A DNA stretch of 64,000 bases from Bacillus sp. FJAT-29937 (GCF_001509555.1 NZ_LMAS01000002.1:1-64000), one strand, 5' to 3'; counted from the first letter of the stretch, positions 45,562 through 54,468 are shown. Numbers and translations are program-made. The notes: a model not told the origin generated them from the letters alone.

Positions 45562-46599
45562 TTAGTATTCTACACCAGTGGACGCCTGTTCAGAAGCGCT
45601 CGAATCGGATGATTGATTTCCCGACAGGTTATTAGTAGTCGTGTTGTTGAGCGTGTTATTTAGAATCGTGCTAATTTCTTCGATGGATTCATCTTCTGGG
45701 AAAAAGTAAGAGATCCCATTATATTTCCCATCAGTTCCTCTTAAAGCAAGGGTTTGAATTTCTGAAGTTTTTAGTTTGGAATAAAGCTTAACAAAGCTAG
45801 CAAATTGAGATGGAGGGATGTTTGTTTTCACATTCTCTCCAAGATCGCCTAATAGATCATCAATTTTTGTAATCGTTCCGAAAGAGGTGCCTTTGTCGAT
45901 GATCGCTTTTATGACTTCTTTCTGTCTTTCATTACGTCCTTTATCACCTTCAGGATCCTTTTTTCTCATCCTAACGTAGGCAAGTGCTTCATTTCCATTT
46001 AAGTCCATTTGGCCTTCGTAGAAAGTTTTCCATTTTAAACTTCCGGTTAATTGGGATTTAAATGTAAAGGGAACATTCACCTGAACGCCGCCAAGGGTGT
46101 CAACGATATCTTCAAAGCCTTCGAAATTTGTCGTGATATAGTAATCAATCGGAACATCCAATAATTGATTAACTGTTTCGATTGTGGACTCTACACCGCC
46201 ATAGCTATAGGATTCCGTGATTTTTGTCTGGAAACCTGCTGCTGGAATCATCGTTCGAGTATCCCGAGGAATGCTGAGCATGGATACTTCTCCTGTTTGC
46301 GGACTGACTGTTACTAGCATGACAACATCAGATCTTGCACCGCCGCCTTGCTCTTCTATCCCAAGTAAAAGTATATTAAAAGCATCCTTCGTAATCTTTA
46401 CTTCTTCTGTACGGTGATTTTTTACTTTATCCCGATCAATTTCTTTATAAATATTATCGCCGGCTAATTTGGCATGGTAAAATACGTTAATAGCAAAATA
46501 GGACCCGCCGCCTAAGAGAAGGAGGAGGAAAAGGAGGACAGTAACTCGCCAAAAGCGTTTCTTTTTGTTTTTTCGCCTATTTGACCTAGATTTAGACAT
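45562..46599 (-). CDS. LytR-CpsA-Psr (LCP) family wall glycopolymer ligase
   Basis: Membrane-anchored enzyme that attaches undecaprenyl-linked glycopolymers to peptidoglycan. A Lys/Arg-rich N-terminus and one membrane segment (~18-37) precede the LCP domain: INILLLG-type strand, GARSDVVMLVTV (lipid phosphate-binding Arg/Asp), SIPRDTR, and ALAYVRMRKKDPEGDKGRNERQ. A Ser/Thr/Asn-rich tail ends the protein. 345 residues. It holds the position of tagU next to yvyE, as in B. subtilis, and is a natural partner for attaching the polymer made by the 25-40 kb locus. Confidence 0.92.
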   Translation of the reverse strand: MSKSRSNRRKNKKKRFWRVTVLLFLLLLLGGGSYFAINVFYHAKLAGDNIYKEIDRDKVKNHRTEEVKITKDAFNILLLGIEEQGGGARSDVVMLVTVSPQTGEVSMLSIPRDTRTMIPAAGFQTKITESYSYGGVESTIETVNQLLDVPIDYYITTNFEGFEDIVDTLGGVQVNVPFTFKSQLTGSLKWKTFYEGQMDLNGNEALAYVRMRKKDPEGDKGRNERQKEVIKAIIDKGTSFGTITKIDDLLGDLGENVKTNIPPSQFASFVKLYSKLKTSEIQTLALRGTDGKYNGISYFFPEDESIEEISTILNNTLNNTTTNNLSGNQSSDSSASEQASTGVEY

Positions 46600-46704
46600 G
46601 CTATCCCTACTTTTTTTAAAATAATATAGTCACTTTTTTGAATTAGGAAATGGGATTGAAACAATAGTTAATTTTACATAAATAATAGGCAATCGTAAAT
46701 ATAA

Positions 46705-47343
46705 TTATTTTCCCACTTCTTCCTCCAAATACACCTTGTCACCTTTCGAAATAATACCTTGTCCATTCGTAAGCTCAACCATCCAGTTAATGAAGTTCTC
46801 CGTTTGCTCCTCTTCGACATAAGTTTCAAACTCGACATTATCAAGGTAATGGATCTCTTTAATCGAATAAACGGACGAGCGGAGTTCATTTTCAAGCTTG
46901 CCAAGCCAGGTGTAATCGACTTTTGTGTGCATGACCCTCATTAATTTCCGTTCGACTATACCGGTTGAATCGATGCCTTCAGAGGTGGCTTTTCCATAGG
47001 CGCGGATCAGGCCGCCGGCACCGAGCTTAATTCCGCCGAAATAACGGGTAATCACAACAGCTGTATCTTTAAGATGTTTTTTCTTCAGTACTTCAAGAAT
47101 GGGAACTCCGGCTGTGCCGCTCGGCTCTCCATCATCGTTTGCCTTTTGAATTTGATCATTTTCTCCAATCATATAGGCTGAGCAGTTATGTGTGGCATCC
47201 CAGTGCTTCTTCTTAATTTGCTGAATAAAGTCCTGGGCTTCTGCTTCCGTCTCCGCTCTAGTCACATAAGCAATAAATCGTGATTTTTGGATGACAATTT
47301 CGTTTTCACCGTATTCTTTCACTGTATAGTAACGGGGCAGCAT
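46705..47343 (-). CDS. YvyE, IMPACT/YigZ family protein
   Basis: 212-residue UPF0029/IMPACT-type protein: EIVIQKSRFIAYVTRAETEAEA, HWDATHNCSAYMIG, the family signature NDDGEPSGTAGVPILEVL and TRYFGGIKLGAGGLIRAYGKA. A C-terminal ACT-like domain follows. The function is not well defined; the E. coli homologue is YigZ. It is adjacent to degS on the opposite strand, the same arrangement as in B. subtilis. ATG 47343 has AAAGGAGCG upstream. Confidence 0.93.
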   Translation of the reverse strand: MLPRYYTVKEYGENEIVIQKSRFIAYVTRAETEAEAQDFIQQIKKKHWDATHNCSAYMIGENDQIQKANDDGEPSGTAGVPILEVLKKKHLKDTAVVITRYFGGIKLGAGGLIRAYGKATSEGIDSTGIVERKLMRVMHTKVDYTWLGKLENELRSSVYSIKEIHYLDNVEFETYVEEEQTENFINWMVELTNGQGIISKGDKVYLEEEVGK

Positions 47344-47660
47344 ATAACCGCTCCTTTCTTTTCAAACATTGAATCGCCTTTCTACATTATAATTCGACAC
47401 CATTATTACATCAATCATAATGGTAAAAGTTACGTGCTATTCTAAAATATAATAAAGTTGAAAAATATATCTTGTTTTGTAATGAAATCTTAATATAGCA
47501 ATATTTGTCCCATGGTATAATAACACTATCCTAATAGTGAAAAATTGGATTAGTGGAGCTTGTCGGCCGCTTAACAGGAAAGTACTTTAGGATTTAGTCA
47601 CACCTATAGTCATTATACTAGGATATAAGACATAGAGGAAAAACTCAAGTATGAGTCTTT

Positions 47661-47689
47661 TTACCGATTTTTTCATGATTTAGTATAAT
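47661..47689 (+). promoter_or_regulatory. Candidate degS promoter
   Basis: TTACCG and TATAAT with a 17-nt spacer. It implies a ~245-nt untranslated leader before degS. Confidence 0.5.
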
Positions 47690-47877
47690 TTAATGGGCGG
47701 AATGATAGTATCTCTTGTTAAATAAAACTAATATAATGGATATAGGTAATGGGCTTAAAAGAAGGTACCTAGTAATAATATTCATTGTAAACATGCGGTT
47801 AGTACTCTTCCGATCGCTGCAAGGCTAAAAATTTCAAGTAGAGAAGCAATTTGCCTTTGCCAGCCCGCCAAATTGAG

Positions 47878-47918
47878 TTAGGCGATAGTGAAACTTATGC
47901 GAAGTTTCTGGCGTCTAA
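47878..47918 (+). promoter_or_regulatory. Stem-loop directly upstream of the degS ribosome-binding site
   Basis: Two stacked stems: TTAGGCG / CGTCTAA outside and GAAACTT / AAGTTTC inside, loop ATGCG. It ends 5 nt before the GGAGG of degS and no T tract follows, so it is more likely a translational control or stability element than a terminator. Confidence 0.55.
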
Positions 47919-47936
47919 TCATTGGAGGAAAATCTT

Positions 47937-49079
47937 ATGAGTAATAAGAAATTTGATACGAAAACACTTGATTTGATTTTAGAGCAAATGGTTGAAGCAG
48001 TTGGTTCAAGCAAGGACGAAGTGTTTCAAATTGGTGAGCAATGCCGCAAGGAGCATTTATCATTATCCGATGAACTTAAAGAAGTGAAGGAGCTTGTCAG
48101 AAATTCCATTGACGAAGGGGACAAGCTTGAGGCTCAGACTCGTTTTGCCAGAAAGAAGCTTTCCGAGGTGAGCAAGCACTTTAAGGACTATACTGAAGCT
48201 GAGGTTCGGGATGCCTATGAAAAGGCGCACCGCCTGCAAATGGATTATTCCATGAATCAGCAGCTCGAAAAGCAGCTCCGGGACAGACGGGATGATATTG
48301 AAAGAAGGCTCTTGGGCTTAAATGAAACCATTGAACGTGCCGAGCATTTGATATCGCAAATTTCAGTGGTTATGAATTATTTAATGAGCGATTTGAAACA
48401 GGTTGGAGAAATGCTGGAAAACGCCAAGCTGAAACAGGAATTTGGCTTGAAAATTATCGAAGCGCAGGAAGAAGAGCGGAAGCGGCTGTCCCGTGAAATA
48501 CACGATGGCCCCGCACAGATGATGGCGAATGTGATGATGCGTTCCGATTTGATTGAACGAGTATATAAGGAACAAGGCGGTCCTGCAGCAATTGGGGAAA
48601 TTCGCGATCTTAAGAAAATGGTCCGAAGCGCTCTCTATGAGGTTCGAAGGATTATTTATGATTTGCGCCCGATGGCCCTTGACGACTTAGGCTTAGTCCC
48701 AACCCTCAAAAAATACTTAGCAACCATCGAAGAATATCATAAGTCGATTCGAATAGATTTTTCAAATATAAAAGAAGAAAAGCGCCTTCCTGGTAAATAC
48801 GAAGTAGCACTTTTTCGCCTCATTCAGGAATCCGTGCAAAATGCTTTAAAGCATGCAGAAGCCAATCGAATCACAGTGAGACTGGAAATTGATAAATCGA
48901 AGGTAACTGTCGTCATTAGAGATGATGGAAAAGGCTTCGATATTCAAGAAAAGAAGAACAATTCCTTTGGGATTATGGGCATGAGAGAAAGAGTCGAGCT
49001 GCTGGAAGGACAGCTAGCCATCGATTCAGTCGTTGGAAAAGGGACCATTGTCATTATACAGGTTCCATTAAATATGTAG
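47937..49079 (+). CDS. Two-component sensor histidine kinase DegS
   Basis: Cytosolic sensor kinase that phosphorylates DegU. The N-terminal half is a long coiled-coil sensor region with no membrane segment. The HisKA_3 box ERKRLSREIHDGPAQMM carries the phospho-acceptor His189, and the HATPase_c domain shows QESVQNALKHAEA, RDDGKGFD and FGIMGMRERVELLEG. ATG 47937 has TTGGAGG 8 nt upstream; the earlier TTG overlaps that site. 380 residues, close to the 385 of B. subtilis. It is cotranscribed with degU. Confidence 0.96.
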   Translation: MSNKKFDTKTLDLILEQMVEAVGSSKDEVFQIGEQCRKEHLSLSDELKEVKELVRNSIDEGDKLEAQTRFARKKLSEVSKHFKDYTEAEVRDAYEKAHRLQMDYSMNQQLEKQLRDRRDDIERRLLGLNETIERAEHLISQISVVMNYLMSDLKQVGEMLENAKLKQEFGLKIIEAQEEERKRLSREIHDGPAQMMANVMMRSDLIERVYKEQGGPAAIGEIRDLKKMVRSALYEVRRIIYDLRPMALDDLGLVPTLKKYLATIEEYHKSIRIDFSNIKEEKRLPGKYEVALFRLIQESVQNALKHAEANRITVRLEIDKSKVTVVIRDDGKGFDIQEKKNNSFGIMGMRERVELLEGQLAIDSVVGKGTIVIIQVPLNM

Positions 49080-49265
49080 CTGCTACATACATTGTAAAGC
49101 GATAAAAATGCAGATCTTCTACCAGCAGAATTGGTTCTCTTACTTTGCAAACAAAAAAGCGTTCGTATCAGAATCAATTCGCAGGTATTTAAATAGTAAT
49201 TGTAGAATGATAAGAGGAAAAAAATAGAATGAGACAAATTGGGATTTATTTGGGAGGGAACACAA

Positions 49266-49952
49266 TTGACTACAAAGATTGTCATAATCGATGACCACCA
49301 ATTGTTTAGAGAAGGTGTAAAAAGAATACTAGATTTTGAAAAATCATTCTCGGTTGTTGCAGAAGGTGATGACGGAAGTGAAGCGTTAGCACTTGTAGAA
49401 ACACATCAGCCAGACGTTGTGATCATGGATATTAATATGCCTACAACGAACGGCGTAGAAGCAACGAGACAGTTAATTGAGAAATATCCAGAATCAAAAG
49501 TCATCATTCTATCTATTCACGATGATGAAAACTATGTGTCACATGCGCTAAAAACTGGCGCCAGTGGATATTTATTGAAGGAAATGGATGCGGATGCCTT
49601 AATCGAGGCTGTTAAGGTTGTCGCAGACGGCGGATCCTACCTGCATCCAAAAGTTACTCATAACTTGGTGAATGAATATCGCCGTCTGGCTCTTGAGGAG
49701 TCTGGAAAGGGTGGGGGCTACACACAAAGAGTAGAAATTCGCCGCCCGCTTCACTTGCTGACTCGCCGCGAATGCGAAGTCCTTCAGCTGCTTGCTGACG
49801 GAAAAAGCAACCGAGGCATCGGCGAAGCGATCTTCATCAGCGAAAAAACGGTTAAAAACCACGTAAGTAATATTCTTCAAAAGATGAATGTTAACGACCG
49901 TACTCAAGCAGTGGTTGTAGCGATTAAAAATGGCTGGGTGGAAGTGCGTTAA
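49266..49952 (+). CDS. Two-component response regulator DegU
   Basis: NarL/FixJ-family regulator of exoenzymes, competence, motility and multicellular behaviour. Receiver domain: [21 protein letters not shown] with the phosphorylated Asp55, [10 protein letters not shown] and [11 protein letters not shown]. Output: [46 protein letters not shown] 49266 has GGGAGGGA 6 nt upstream and gives 229 residues, the length of B. subtilis DegU; the longer frame from 49239 includes the ribosome-binding site. The many secreted hydrolases in this window are plausible targets. Confidence 0.97.
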   Translation: MTTKIVIIDDHQLFREGVKRILDFEKSFSVVAEGDDGSEALALVETHQPDVVIMDINMPTTNGVEATRQLIEKYPESKVIILSIHDDENYVSHALKTGASGYLLKEMDADALIEAVKVVADGGSYLHPKVTHNLVNEYRRLALEESGKGGGYTQRVEIRRPLHLLTRRECEVLQLLADGKSNRGIGEAIFISEKTVKNHVSNILQKMNVNDRTQAVVVAIKNGWVEVR

Positions 49953-49970
49953 TTGGCACTACTCATTTTA

Positions 49971-50012
49971 AAAACACGTGATGGCTTTATAGAGCTATGA
50001 CGTGTTTTTTAT
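49971..50012. terminator. Bidirectional terminator between degU and the small minus-strand gene
   Basis: AAAACACGT / ACGTGTTTT stem with inner pairing and T tracts on both strands, placed between two convergent stop codons. Confidence 0.85.
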
Positions 50013-50242
50013 TTTAATAACGCGGCAGCGATCGTTTGGAGAAGTGACATAATTTTGGAACCTCTTTTGCGTGCATATTGAATCATTAGAATGATTTCAT
50101 CTAACTCCTGTGGAGAAGAAACCTCAAGTACCCAGTCTGCTAATTCATCCCCACTAATAGAATAATTCATATTCGGCACTTTGATGGACTTGTGCCGGCC
50201 CAGCTCACTTTTTAATTGATTGAACTTATAATTCTGTAGCAT
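50009..50242 (-). CDS. Small hypothetical protein, 77 residues
   Basis: I do not recognise this protein. It is basic and mainly helical, with NYSISGDELADWVLEVSSPQELDEIILMIQYARKRGSKI, and no membrane segment. The coding call rests on convergent placement with degU, a GGGGGAA site about 12 nt before ATG 50242 and a shared terminator. Spacing of the ribosome-binding site is long, so the start is uncertain. Confidence 0.6.
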   Translation of the reverse strand: MLQNYKFNQLKSELGRHKSIKVPNMNYSISGDELADWVLEVSSPQELDEIILMIQYARKRGSKIMSLLQTIAAALLK

Positions 50243-50488
50243 TTTATTTTACATTCCCCCGAACAAGTGTTGATAATTTTCATCCTTATTTCCCTTGAAG
50301 AAATCGAGGGCATTTTTTTATGATTAAGGATATTTTAATGAGACCTGCATATTAGTTCACTTTAACATAATTGATAAAAGTCGCCAAATTGTATCAAGTT
50401 TGTTAAAATAATGACATTTTTCATATTGCTATTTACAAAATTCGGTAATTTATACAAAATAGGTATATGGTTATAGGAGGAATGACTT

Positions 50489-50659
50489 ATGGAAAGTTTA
50501 GCTTGTTTGACAGATACCGTTCTAATTAATACATACGAGAAAGCAATAGATCAAAACCTTGACCCTTTCTTTATCGAAATATTATCGGCAGAATTAGAAA
50601 AGAGAGGCTTAGAGGTAAAAGGTGATAAGGAGGATGCAGATATGCGAGTTATTTTTTGA
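50489..50659 (+). CDS. Sda-type sporulation checkpoint inhibitor
   Basis: 56-residue protein: LTDTVLINTYEKAIDQNL and DPFFIEILSAELEKRGL follow the two-helix hairpin pattern of Sda (LSDELLIESYFKA, then DFIELIENEIKRRSL in B. subtilis), which blocks the sporulation kinase KinA when DNA replication is disturbed. ATG 50489 has AGGAGG 8 nt upstream. A C-terminal tail of about 16 residues (EVKGDKEDADMRVIF) exceeds the classic 46-residue form. A single DnaA-box-like TTATACAAA lies at 50450. The stop codon is 5 nt from the first unit of a 52-bp array. Confidence 0.8.
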   Translation: MESLACLTDTVLINTYEKAIDQNLDPFFIEILSAELEKRGLEVKGDKEDADMRVIF

Positions 50660-50662
50660 CAG

Positions 50663-51180
50663 GTTCATAGTGCTCGAAAAGTGTGCTCCCAGTTGAAAAT
50701 GCTCACTATGACGGGTTCATAGTGCTCGAAAAGGGTGCTCCAAGTTGAAAATGCTCACTATGACGGGTTCATAGTGCCCGAAAAAGGTGCTCCAAGTTGA
50801 AAATGCTCACTATGAAGGGTTCATAGTGCTCGAAAAGTGTGTCCCAAGCTGAAAACGCTCACTTTGACGGGTTTATAGTGCTTGAAAAGGTTGCTTCAAG
50901 TTGAAAACGCTCACTATGAATGGTTCATAGTGCTCGAAAAAGGTGCTCCAAGTTGAAAATGCCCACTATGACGGGTTCATAGTGCTTGAAAAGGATGTTC
51001 CAAGTTGAAAATGCTCACTATGACGAGTTCATAGTGCTCGGAAATAGTGATTCAAGTTGAAAATGCTCACTATGAAGGGTTCATAGTGCACGAAAAGTGT
51101 GTCCCAAGCTGAAAACGCTCACTATGACGGGCTCATGGTGCTTGAAAATTCTGGCCTAAGTTGAAACGCTCACTATGAAA
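50663..51180. repeat. Tandem array, 52-bp unit of paired inverted repeats (family D, locus 2)
   Basis: TCATAGTG (or TTATAGTG, TCATGGTG) recurs at 50665, 50717, 50769, 50821, 50873, 50925, 50977, 51029, 51081 and 51133: ten units with an exact 52-bp period. The outer words (TCATAGTGCTCGAAAA, GCTCACTATGA) are those of the 40.3-kb array, but the middle here favours GTGCTCCAAGTTGAAAAT, so each array has homogenised internally. The array occupies nearly the whole gap between sda and the degV-family gene. Confidence 0.95.
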
Positions 51181-51278
51181 TATACTTATAGGCCCTTTTA
51201 CCCTTATTTAATGCAATCCCACCTGATTTCCGCTAAAATGAATTCTAGATAACAGTAGAAAATAAGGATGGTTACGAA

Positions 51279-52121
51279 ATGATGAAAACGGCCGTTGTCA
51301 CGGATAGTACAGCCTATATCCCGAAGGAATTGCGAGATTCCCTACAAATACATATGATTCCTCTCAGTGTCATCTTCGAAAATGAAAGCTATCAGGAGGA
51401 GGTCGAAATTACCGCTTCGGAATTCTATCAAGAGGTTAGGGAAAAAGAGCTTCCAACAACATCCCAGCCTTCCGTTGGTCAATTTGTAGAGCTTTTCAAC
51501 CAATTGGCAAAGGACTATGATGCGGTCATCACCATTCATCTTTCGAGCGGGATTAGCGGCACGTTCCAAGGAGCCGTTTCTGCAGGCGAAATGGCAGAGG
51601 GAATTGAGGTTTATCCATTCGATTCAGAAATTAGCTGCATGGTACAAGGCTTCTACGTCTTGGAGGCAGCGGAAATGGCAGCAGCAGGCAAAGCCCCTCA
51701 AGAAATCATCGCTCGTTTGGAAGAAATGAAGAAATCCATCCGCGCTTATTTCATGGTGGACGATCTCTCGCATCTGCAGCGCGGCGGCCGGCTTTCCAGC
51801 GCACAGGCACTCATTGGCAGCCTGCTCCAAGTCAAACCACTTCTCCATTTTACAGACAAGAAAATCGTCCCATTCGAAAAAATTCGCACCCGTAAAAAAG
51901 CATTAAAGCGAGTTGTCGACCTACTGGAAGAAGATGTGAAATCCGGCGAACCTTACCGCGCCGTTATTATTCATGCCAATCGGGAAGAAGAAGCTCTTGA
52001 ATGGAAGAACGAGCTAGAAGGCCAGTTCCCAAATGTGGAATTCATGGTCAGCTACTTTGGCCCAGTCATTGGCACCCATCTTGGCGAAGGATCGATGGGG
52101 CTTGGGTGGGTGAAGAAATAG
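51279..52121 (+). CDS. DegV family fatty-acid-binding protein
   Basis: 280-residue DegV-type protein: AVVTDSTAYIPKEL with the Asp/Ser/Thr of the lipid-head site, PTTSQPSVGQF, HLSSGISGTFQGA, DDLSHLQRGGRLS and GPVIGTHLGEGSMGLGW. These proteins (FakB group) hold a fatty acid for phosphorylation by FakA. It has the position of yviA after degU in B. subtilis. AAGGATGG precedes ATG 51279. A weak hairpin follows before comFA. Confidence 0.93.
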   Translation: MMKTAVVTDSTAYIPKELRDSLQIHMIPLSVIFENESYQEEVEITASEFYQEVREKELPTTSQPSVGQFVELFNQLAKDYDAVITIHLSSGISGTFQGAVSAGEMAEGIEVYPFDSEISCMVQGFYVLEAAEMAAAGKAPQEIIARLEEMKKSIRAYFMVDDLSHLQRGGRLSSAQALIGSLLQVKPLLHFTDKKIVPFEKIRTRKKALKRVVDLLEEDVKSGEPYRAVIIHANREEEALEWKNELEGQFPNVEFMVSYFGPVIGTHLGEGSMGLGWVKK

Positions 52122-52129
52122 ATATGAAA

Positions 52130-52160
52130 GACCCTTTCTATCTTGGAGAGGGTCCTTATA
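52130..52160 (+). terminator. Weak hairpin between the degV-family gene and comFA
   Basis: GACCCTTTC / GAGAGGGTC stem with only a CTTATAAC tail, so it is probably an attenuator or RNA-stability element. Confidence 0.5.
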
Positions 52161-52185
52161 ACTTTATATAAAAGAGGTGTCCCCA

Positions 52186-53682
52186 ATGCGATTTGCCCTA
52201 ATTGAAAGCAAGATTATTCCAGACAAACTTCTAACGTCCCCTGCAAAAACTCATCAAATCTCCTCCATAGAAAGCATTCCTCACCAAGAATTAAATCCAG
52301 CCTACCCATTCTCACAAGAACTCCAGCAGCAATTATCCGGAAAGCAGCTTTTGCTGGATGACCTAAATGAACACATTCAAGTAATCCAGAAACACTATGA
52401 AAACGGGTATCTCATGTATCGAAAGGGAATTTTAAAAGAAGGGCGCAAAAGCTTCTGTCAGCGCTGCGGCAACAAGGACAAACAATTTTTCACCTCGTTT
52501 CCATGTGCAAGATGCGGGGAAGAGTGTCTCTATTGCCGAAAATGCATCATGATGGGAAGAGTGAGCACCTGCACGCCCCTGATCAGCTGGACAGGTCCAG
52601 TGCCCAAGTTAAAATGTACAGACCCGCCGCTTTCCTGGGATGGCACATTATCCGACGGACAGCAATTTGCATCCAAGCGGGTTGTCGAAGCCGTTAAAAA
52701 CGACAAAGAGCTGCTCGTCTGGGCTGTCTGCGGAGCGGGGAAAACAGAAGTGCTTTTCGAAGGAATAAACGCGGCACTCACCGCTGAAAAAAGAGTATGC
52801 CTCGCAACCCCCAGAACCGACGTGGTCCTTGAGCTTACTCCACGTCTGAAAAAAGTATTTCCGACTATCACTGTCGCCTCCCTTTACGGCGGCAGCGAGG
52901 ACCGACACCTCAATGCGCCGCTCACCATCGCCACTACCCACCAGCTTTTTCGTTTCCACAATGCCTTCGATACCGTCATCCTTGATGAAGTTGATGCCTT
53001 TCCCTATTCAGTCGAAGAATCGCTCCAGTATGCTGTTCGCCAATCGCGCAAACCGACATCCTCGATGATTTACCTAACCGCCACTCCTAATGAAAAATGG
53101 CAAAGAGATTGCCGCCAAGGAAAACGAGATTTTGTCACCATTCCCGCACGTTTTCACCGCCACCCTCTCCCGGTACCTCGTTTTCAATGGTGCGGCAATT
53201 GGGAAAAGCGACTCAAAAAAGAGCAGCTCCCGCCTAATGTCATCCAATGGATCAAAAACCGGCTGGATTCCAACAAGCAATGTCTATTATTTGTTCCTAA
53301 AATCGATAAGATGGGAAAAATTCTTCCTCTCGTAAGGAAACTTCATCCCAAAATTGAAGCGGTCCATGCCGAGGACCCTCAGCGTAAAGAAAAGGTTCAG
53401 GCAATGAGAAATAAGGAAATCCCGCTTCTGCTCACGACGACTATTTTAGAAAGGGGAGTCACTTTCCCTAATATTGATGTCGCTGTCTTGGGTGCAGAAG
53501 ACCGGATTTTTACCGAAAGCGCTTTAGTGCAAATAGCTGGCCGTGTTGGAAGAAGCTCGCTTGCTCCCGGCGGTGATATTGTATTTTTTCATTATGGAAA
53601 AACAGAAGCCATGATCCGCGCGAAAAAACAAATCCAAAATATGAATGATGAAGCGGAAAAGAAAGGATTGATTGATTATTAA
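52186..53682 (+). CDS. Competence DNA helicase/translocase ComFA
   Basis: Superfamily 2 DNA helicase that drives uptake of transforming single-stranded DNA. A four-Cys zinc site (CQRCG, CARCG, CLYCRKC) precedes the motor: AVCGAGKTEVLFEG (Walker A), ILDEVDAFPY (Walker B), MIYLTATPNEKW (motif III) and TTTILERGVTFPNID, QIAGRVGRS (motifs V, VI). ATG 52186 follows AAAGAGGTG; the GTG at 52177 is inside that site. 498 residues against ~463 in B. subtilis. It is coupled to comFC by overlap; no comFB lies between them. Confidence 0.94.
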   Translation: MRFALIESKIIPDKLLTSPAKTHQISSIESIPHQELNPAYPFSQELQQQLSGKQLLLDDLNEHIQVIQKHYENGYLMYRKGILKEGRKSFCQRCGNKDKQFFTSFPCARCGEECLYCRKCIMMGRVSTCTPLISWTGPVPKLKCTDPPLSWDGTLSDGQQFASKRVVEAVKNDKELLVWAVCGAGKTEVLFEGINAALTAEKRVCLATPRTDVVLELTPRLKKVFPTITVASLYGGSEDRHLNAPLTIATTHQLFRFHNAFDTVILDEVDAFPYSVEESLQYAVRQSRKPTSSMIYLTATPNEKWQRDCRQGKRDFVTIPARFHRHPLPVPRFQWCGNWEKRLKKEQLPPNVIQWIKNRLDSNKQCLLFVPKIDKMGKILPLVRKLHPKIEAVHAEDPQRKEKVQAMRNKEIPLLLTTTILERGVTFPNIDVAVLGAEDRIFTESALVQIAGRVGRSSLAPGGDIVFFHYGKTEAMIRAKKQIQNMNDEAEKKGLIDY

Positions 53683-54376
53683 TTATTGTCTTGTATGTTT
53701 TGCAGAAATAATCCCTCAAATCGGCTGGACCGCTTTATTTTCCAAAGAGGAGGAAGTGACAGTTTGCTGGTCTTGCCGCGAAAAGTTTTCCATCATTGTA
53801 GGCGAGACATGCCGGACTTGTGATCGTCCATTAGAGCAAATAGAACCGCAATTTAAGCTTCACGACCAATGTCTGGATTGTGTTCGCTGGGAGGAGGATC
53901 CGCATTGGGCAGAGACCTTGGAAAAAAACTACTCCATCGTGATGTACAATGATTTTGCCAAAGAGGTCATGGCCCAATTTAAATACCGAGGCGACTATGT
54001 CCTCGGGCATGTCTTTGCTTCTTTTATGAAAAAAAAGCTTGCTGCAATCCCCTTTGACAAGATTGTCCCGATTCCGTTAAGTGCCGAGCGCCTTTATGAA
54101 CGCGGCTTTAACCAGTCAGAGGCATTCATTCGGGCTTGTGGCTTTGAGCCAAGCGATCTTTTTACCCGAATCCACACCGAAAAACAATCGAAAAAATCCC
54201 GCTCGGAACGAATCCATCTAGAGCAAGTTTTTCGAATAAAAGAACCCATTCCGAATCAAAACATTCTCCTGATTGACGATATTTATACTACGGGTTCCAC
54301 TCTTCGGCATGCTGCCAAATGTTTAAAGGAAGCGGGCGCCGACTCAGTAAGCTCCCTCACTTTTGCCCGCGGCTAG
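53672..54376 (+). CDS. ComFC phosphoribosyltransferase-like competence protein
   Basis: 234 residues. Three Cys pairs (CLVC, CWSC with CRTC, CLDC) form the N-terminal zinc ribbon, and the C-terminal PRTase fold carries the PRPP loop ILLIDDIYTTGSTLRHAA. It is needed for transformation together with ComFA. The start is TTG 53672, overlapping comFA by 11 nt, which brings the first Cys pair within the first nine residues as in homologues. Confidence 0.93.
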   Translation: MIINYCLVCFAEIIPQIGWTALFSKEEEVTVCWSCREKFSIIVGETCRTCDRPLEQIEPQFKLHDQCLDCVRWEEDPHWAETLEKNYSIVMYNDFAKEVMAQFKYRGDYVLGHVFASFMKKKLAAIPFDKIVPIPLSAERLYERGFNQSEAFIRACGFEPSDLFTRIHTEKQSKKSRSERIHLEQVFRIKEPIPNQNILLIDDIYTTGSTLRHAAKCLKEAGADSVSSLTFARG

Positions 54377-54468
54377 CGAAAATTCGTGAATCCGTCATTT
54401 CTTAAATGGAGAACTTTGGCTATAATGGAGGAAATAAAGAGACATGTTCAACATGAGGGGGAGAAAGA

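Larger units (their letters stand above)
47344..47936. other. Long leader region upstream of degS
   Basis: 593 bp between the divergent yvyE and degS. On the plus strand there is an extended -10 (TGGTATAAT) at 47513-47521, a hairpin AAAACTC / GAGTCTTTT with T residues at about 47637-47662, and a second promoter at 47661-47689. A long stem-loop lies just before the ribosome-binding site (listed separately). No open frame of note was found, and I recognise no named riboswitch. Confidence 0.5.

Noticed and set aside
47540..47936. c-di-GMP or c-di-AMP riboswitch before degS
   Set aside because: TCGGCCGCTTAA and GCCTTTGCCAGCCCGCC looked suggestive, but the conserved cores of those riboswitches (for example the ATCCGTCAGCTAAC block of the c-di-AMP class) are absent.
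49239..49265. Upstream TTG starts for degU (and similarly degS, the aminotransferase, comFA, the LytC-like amidase)
   Set aside because: The longer versions translate the ribosome-binding site itself; the shorter starts sit 6-8 nt behind it, and for degU and degS the length then agrees with B. subtilis.
50290..50320. Hairpin CCCTTGA/TCGAGGG with T run as a terminator
   Set aside because: It has no upstream plus-strand gene left to terminate after the degU terminator, so I do not list it as a terminator.
40289..51180. CRISPR-like arrays (regular 52-bp repeats with variable middle)
   Set aside because: Both halves of every unit are conserved as inverted repeats and the 14-16 nt middles are similar between units, so they are not unique spacers; no cas genes are in the window.
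53510..53719. Minus-strand 69-codon frame across the comFA-comFC junction
   Set aside because: It is a shadow of two well-supported overlapping genes.
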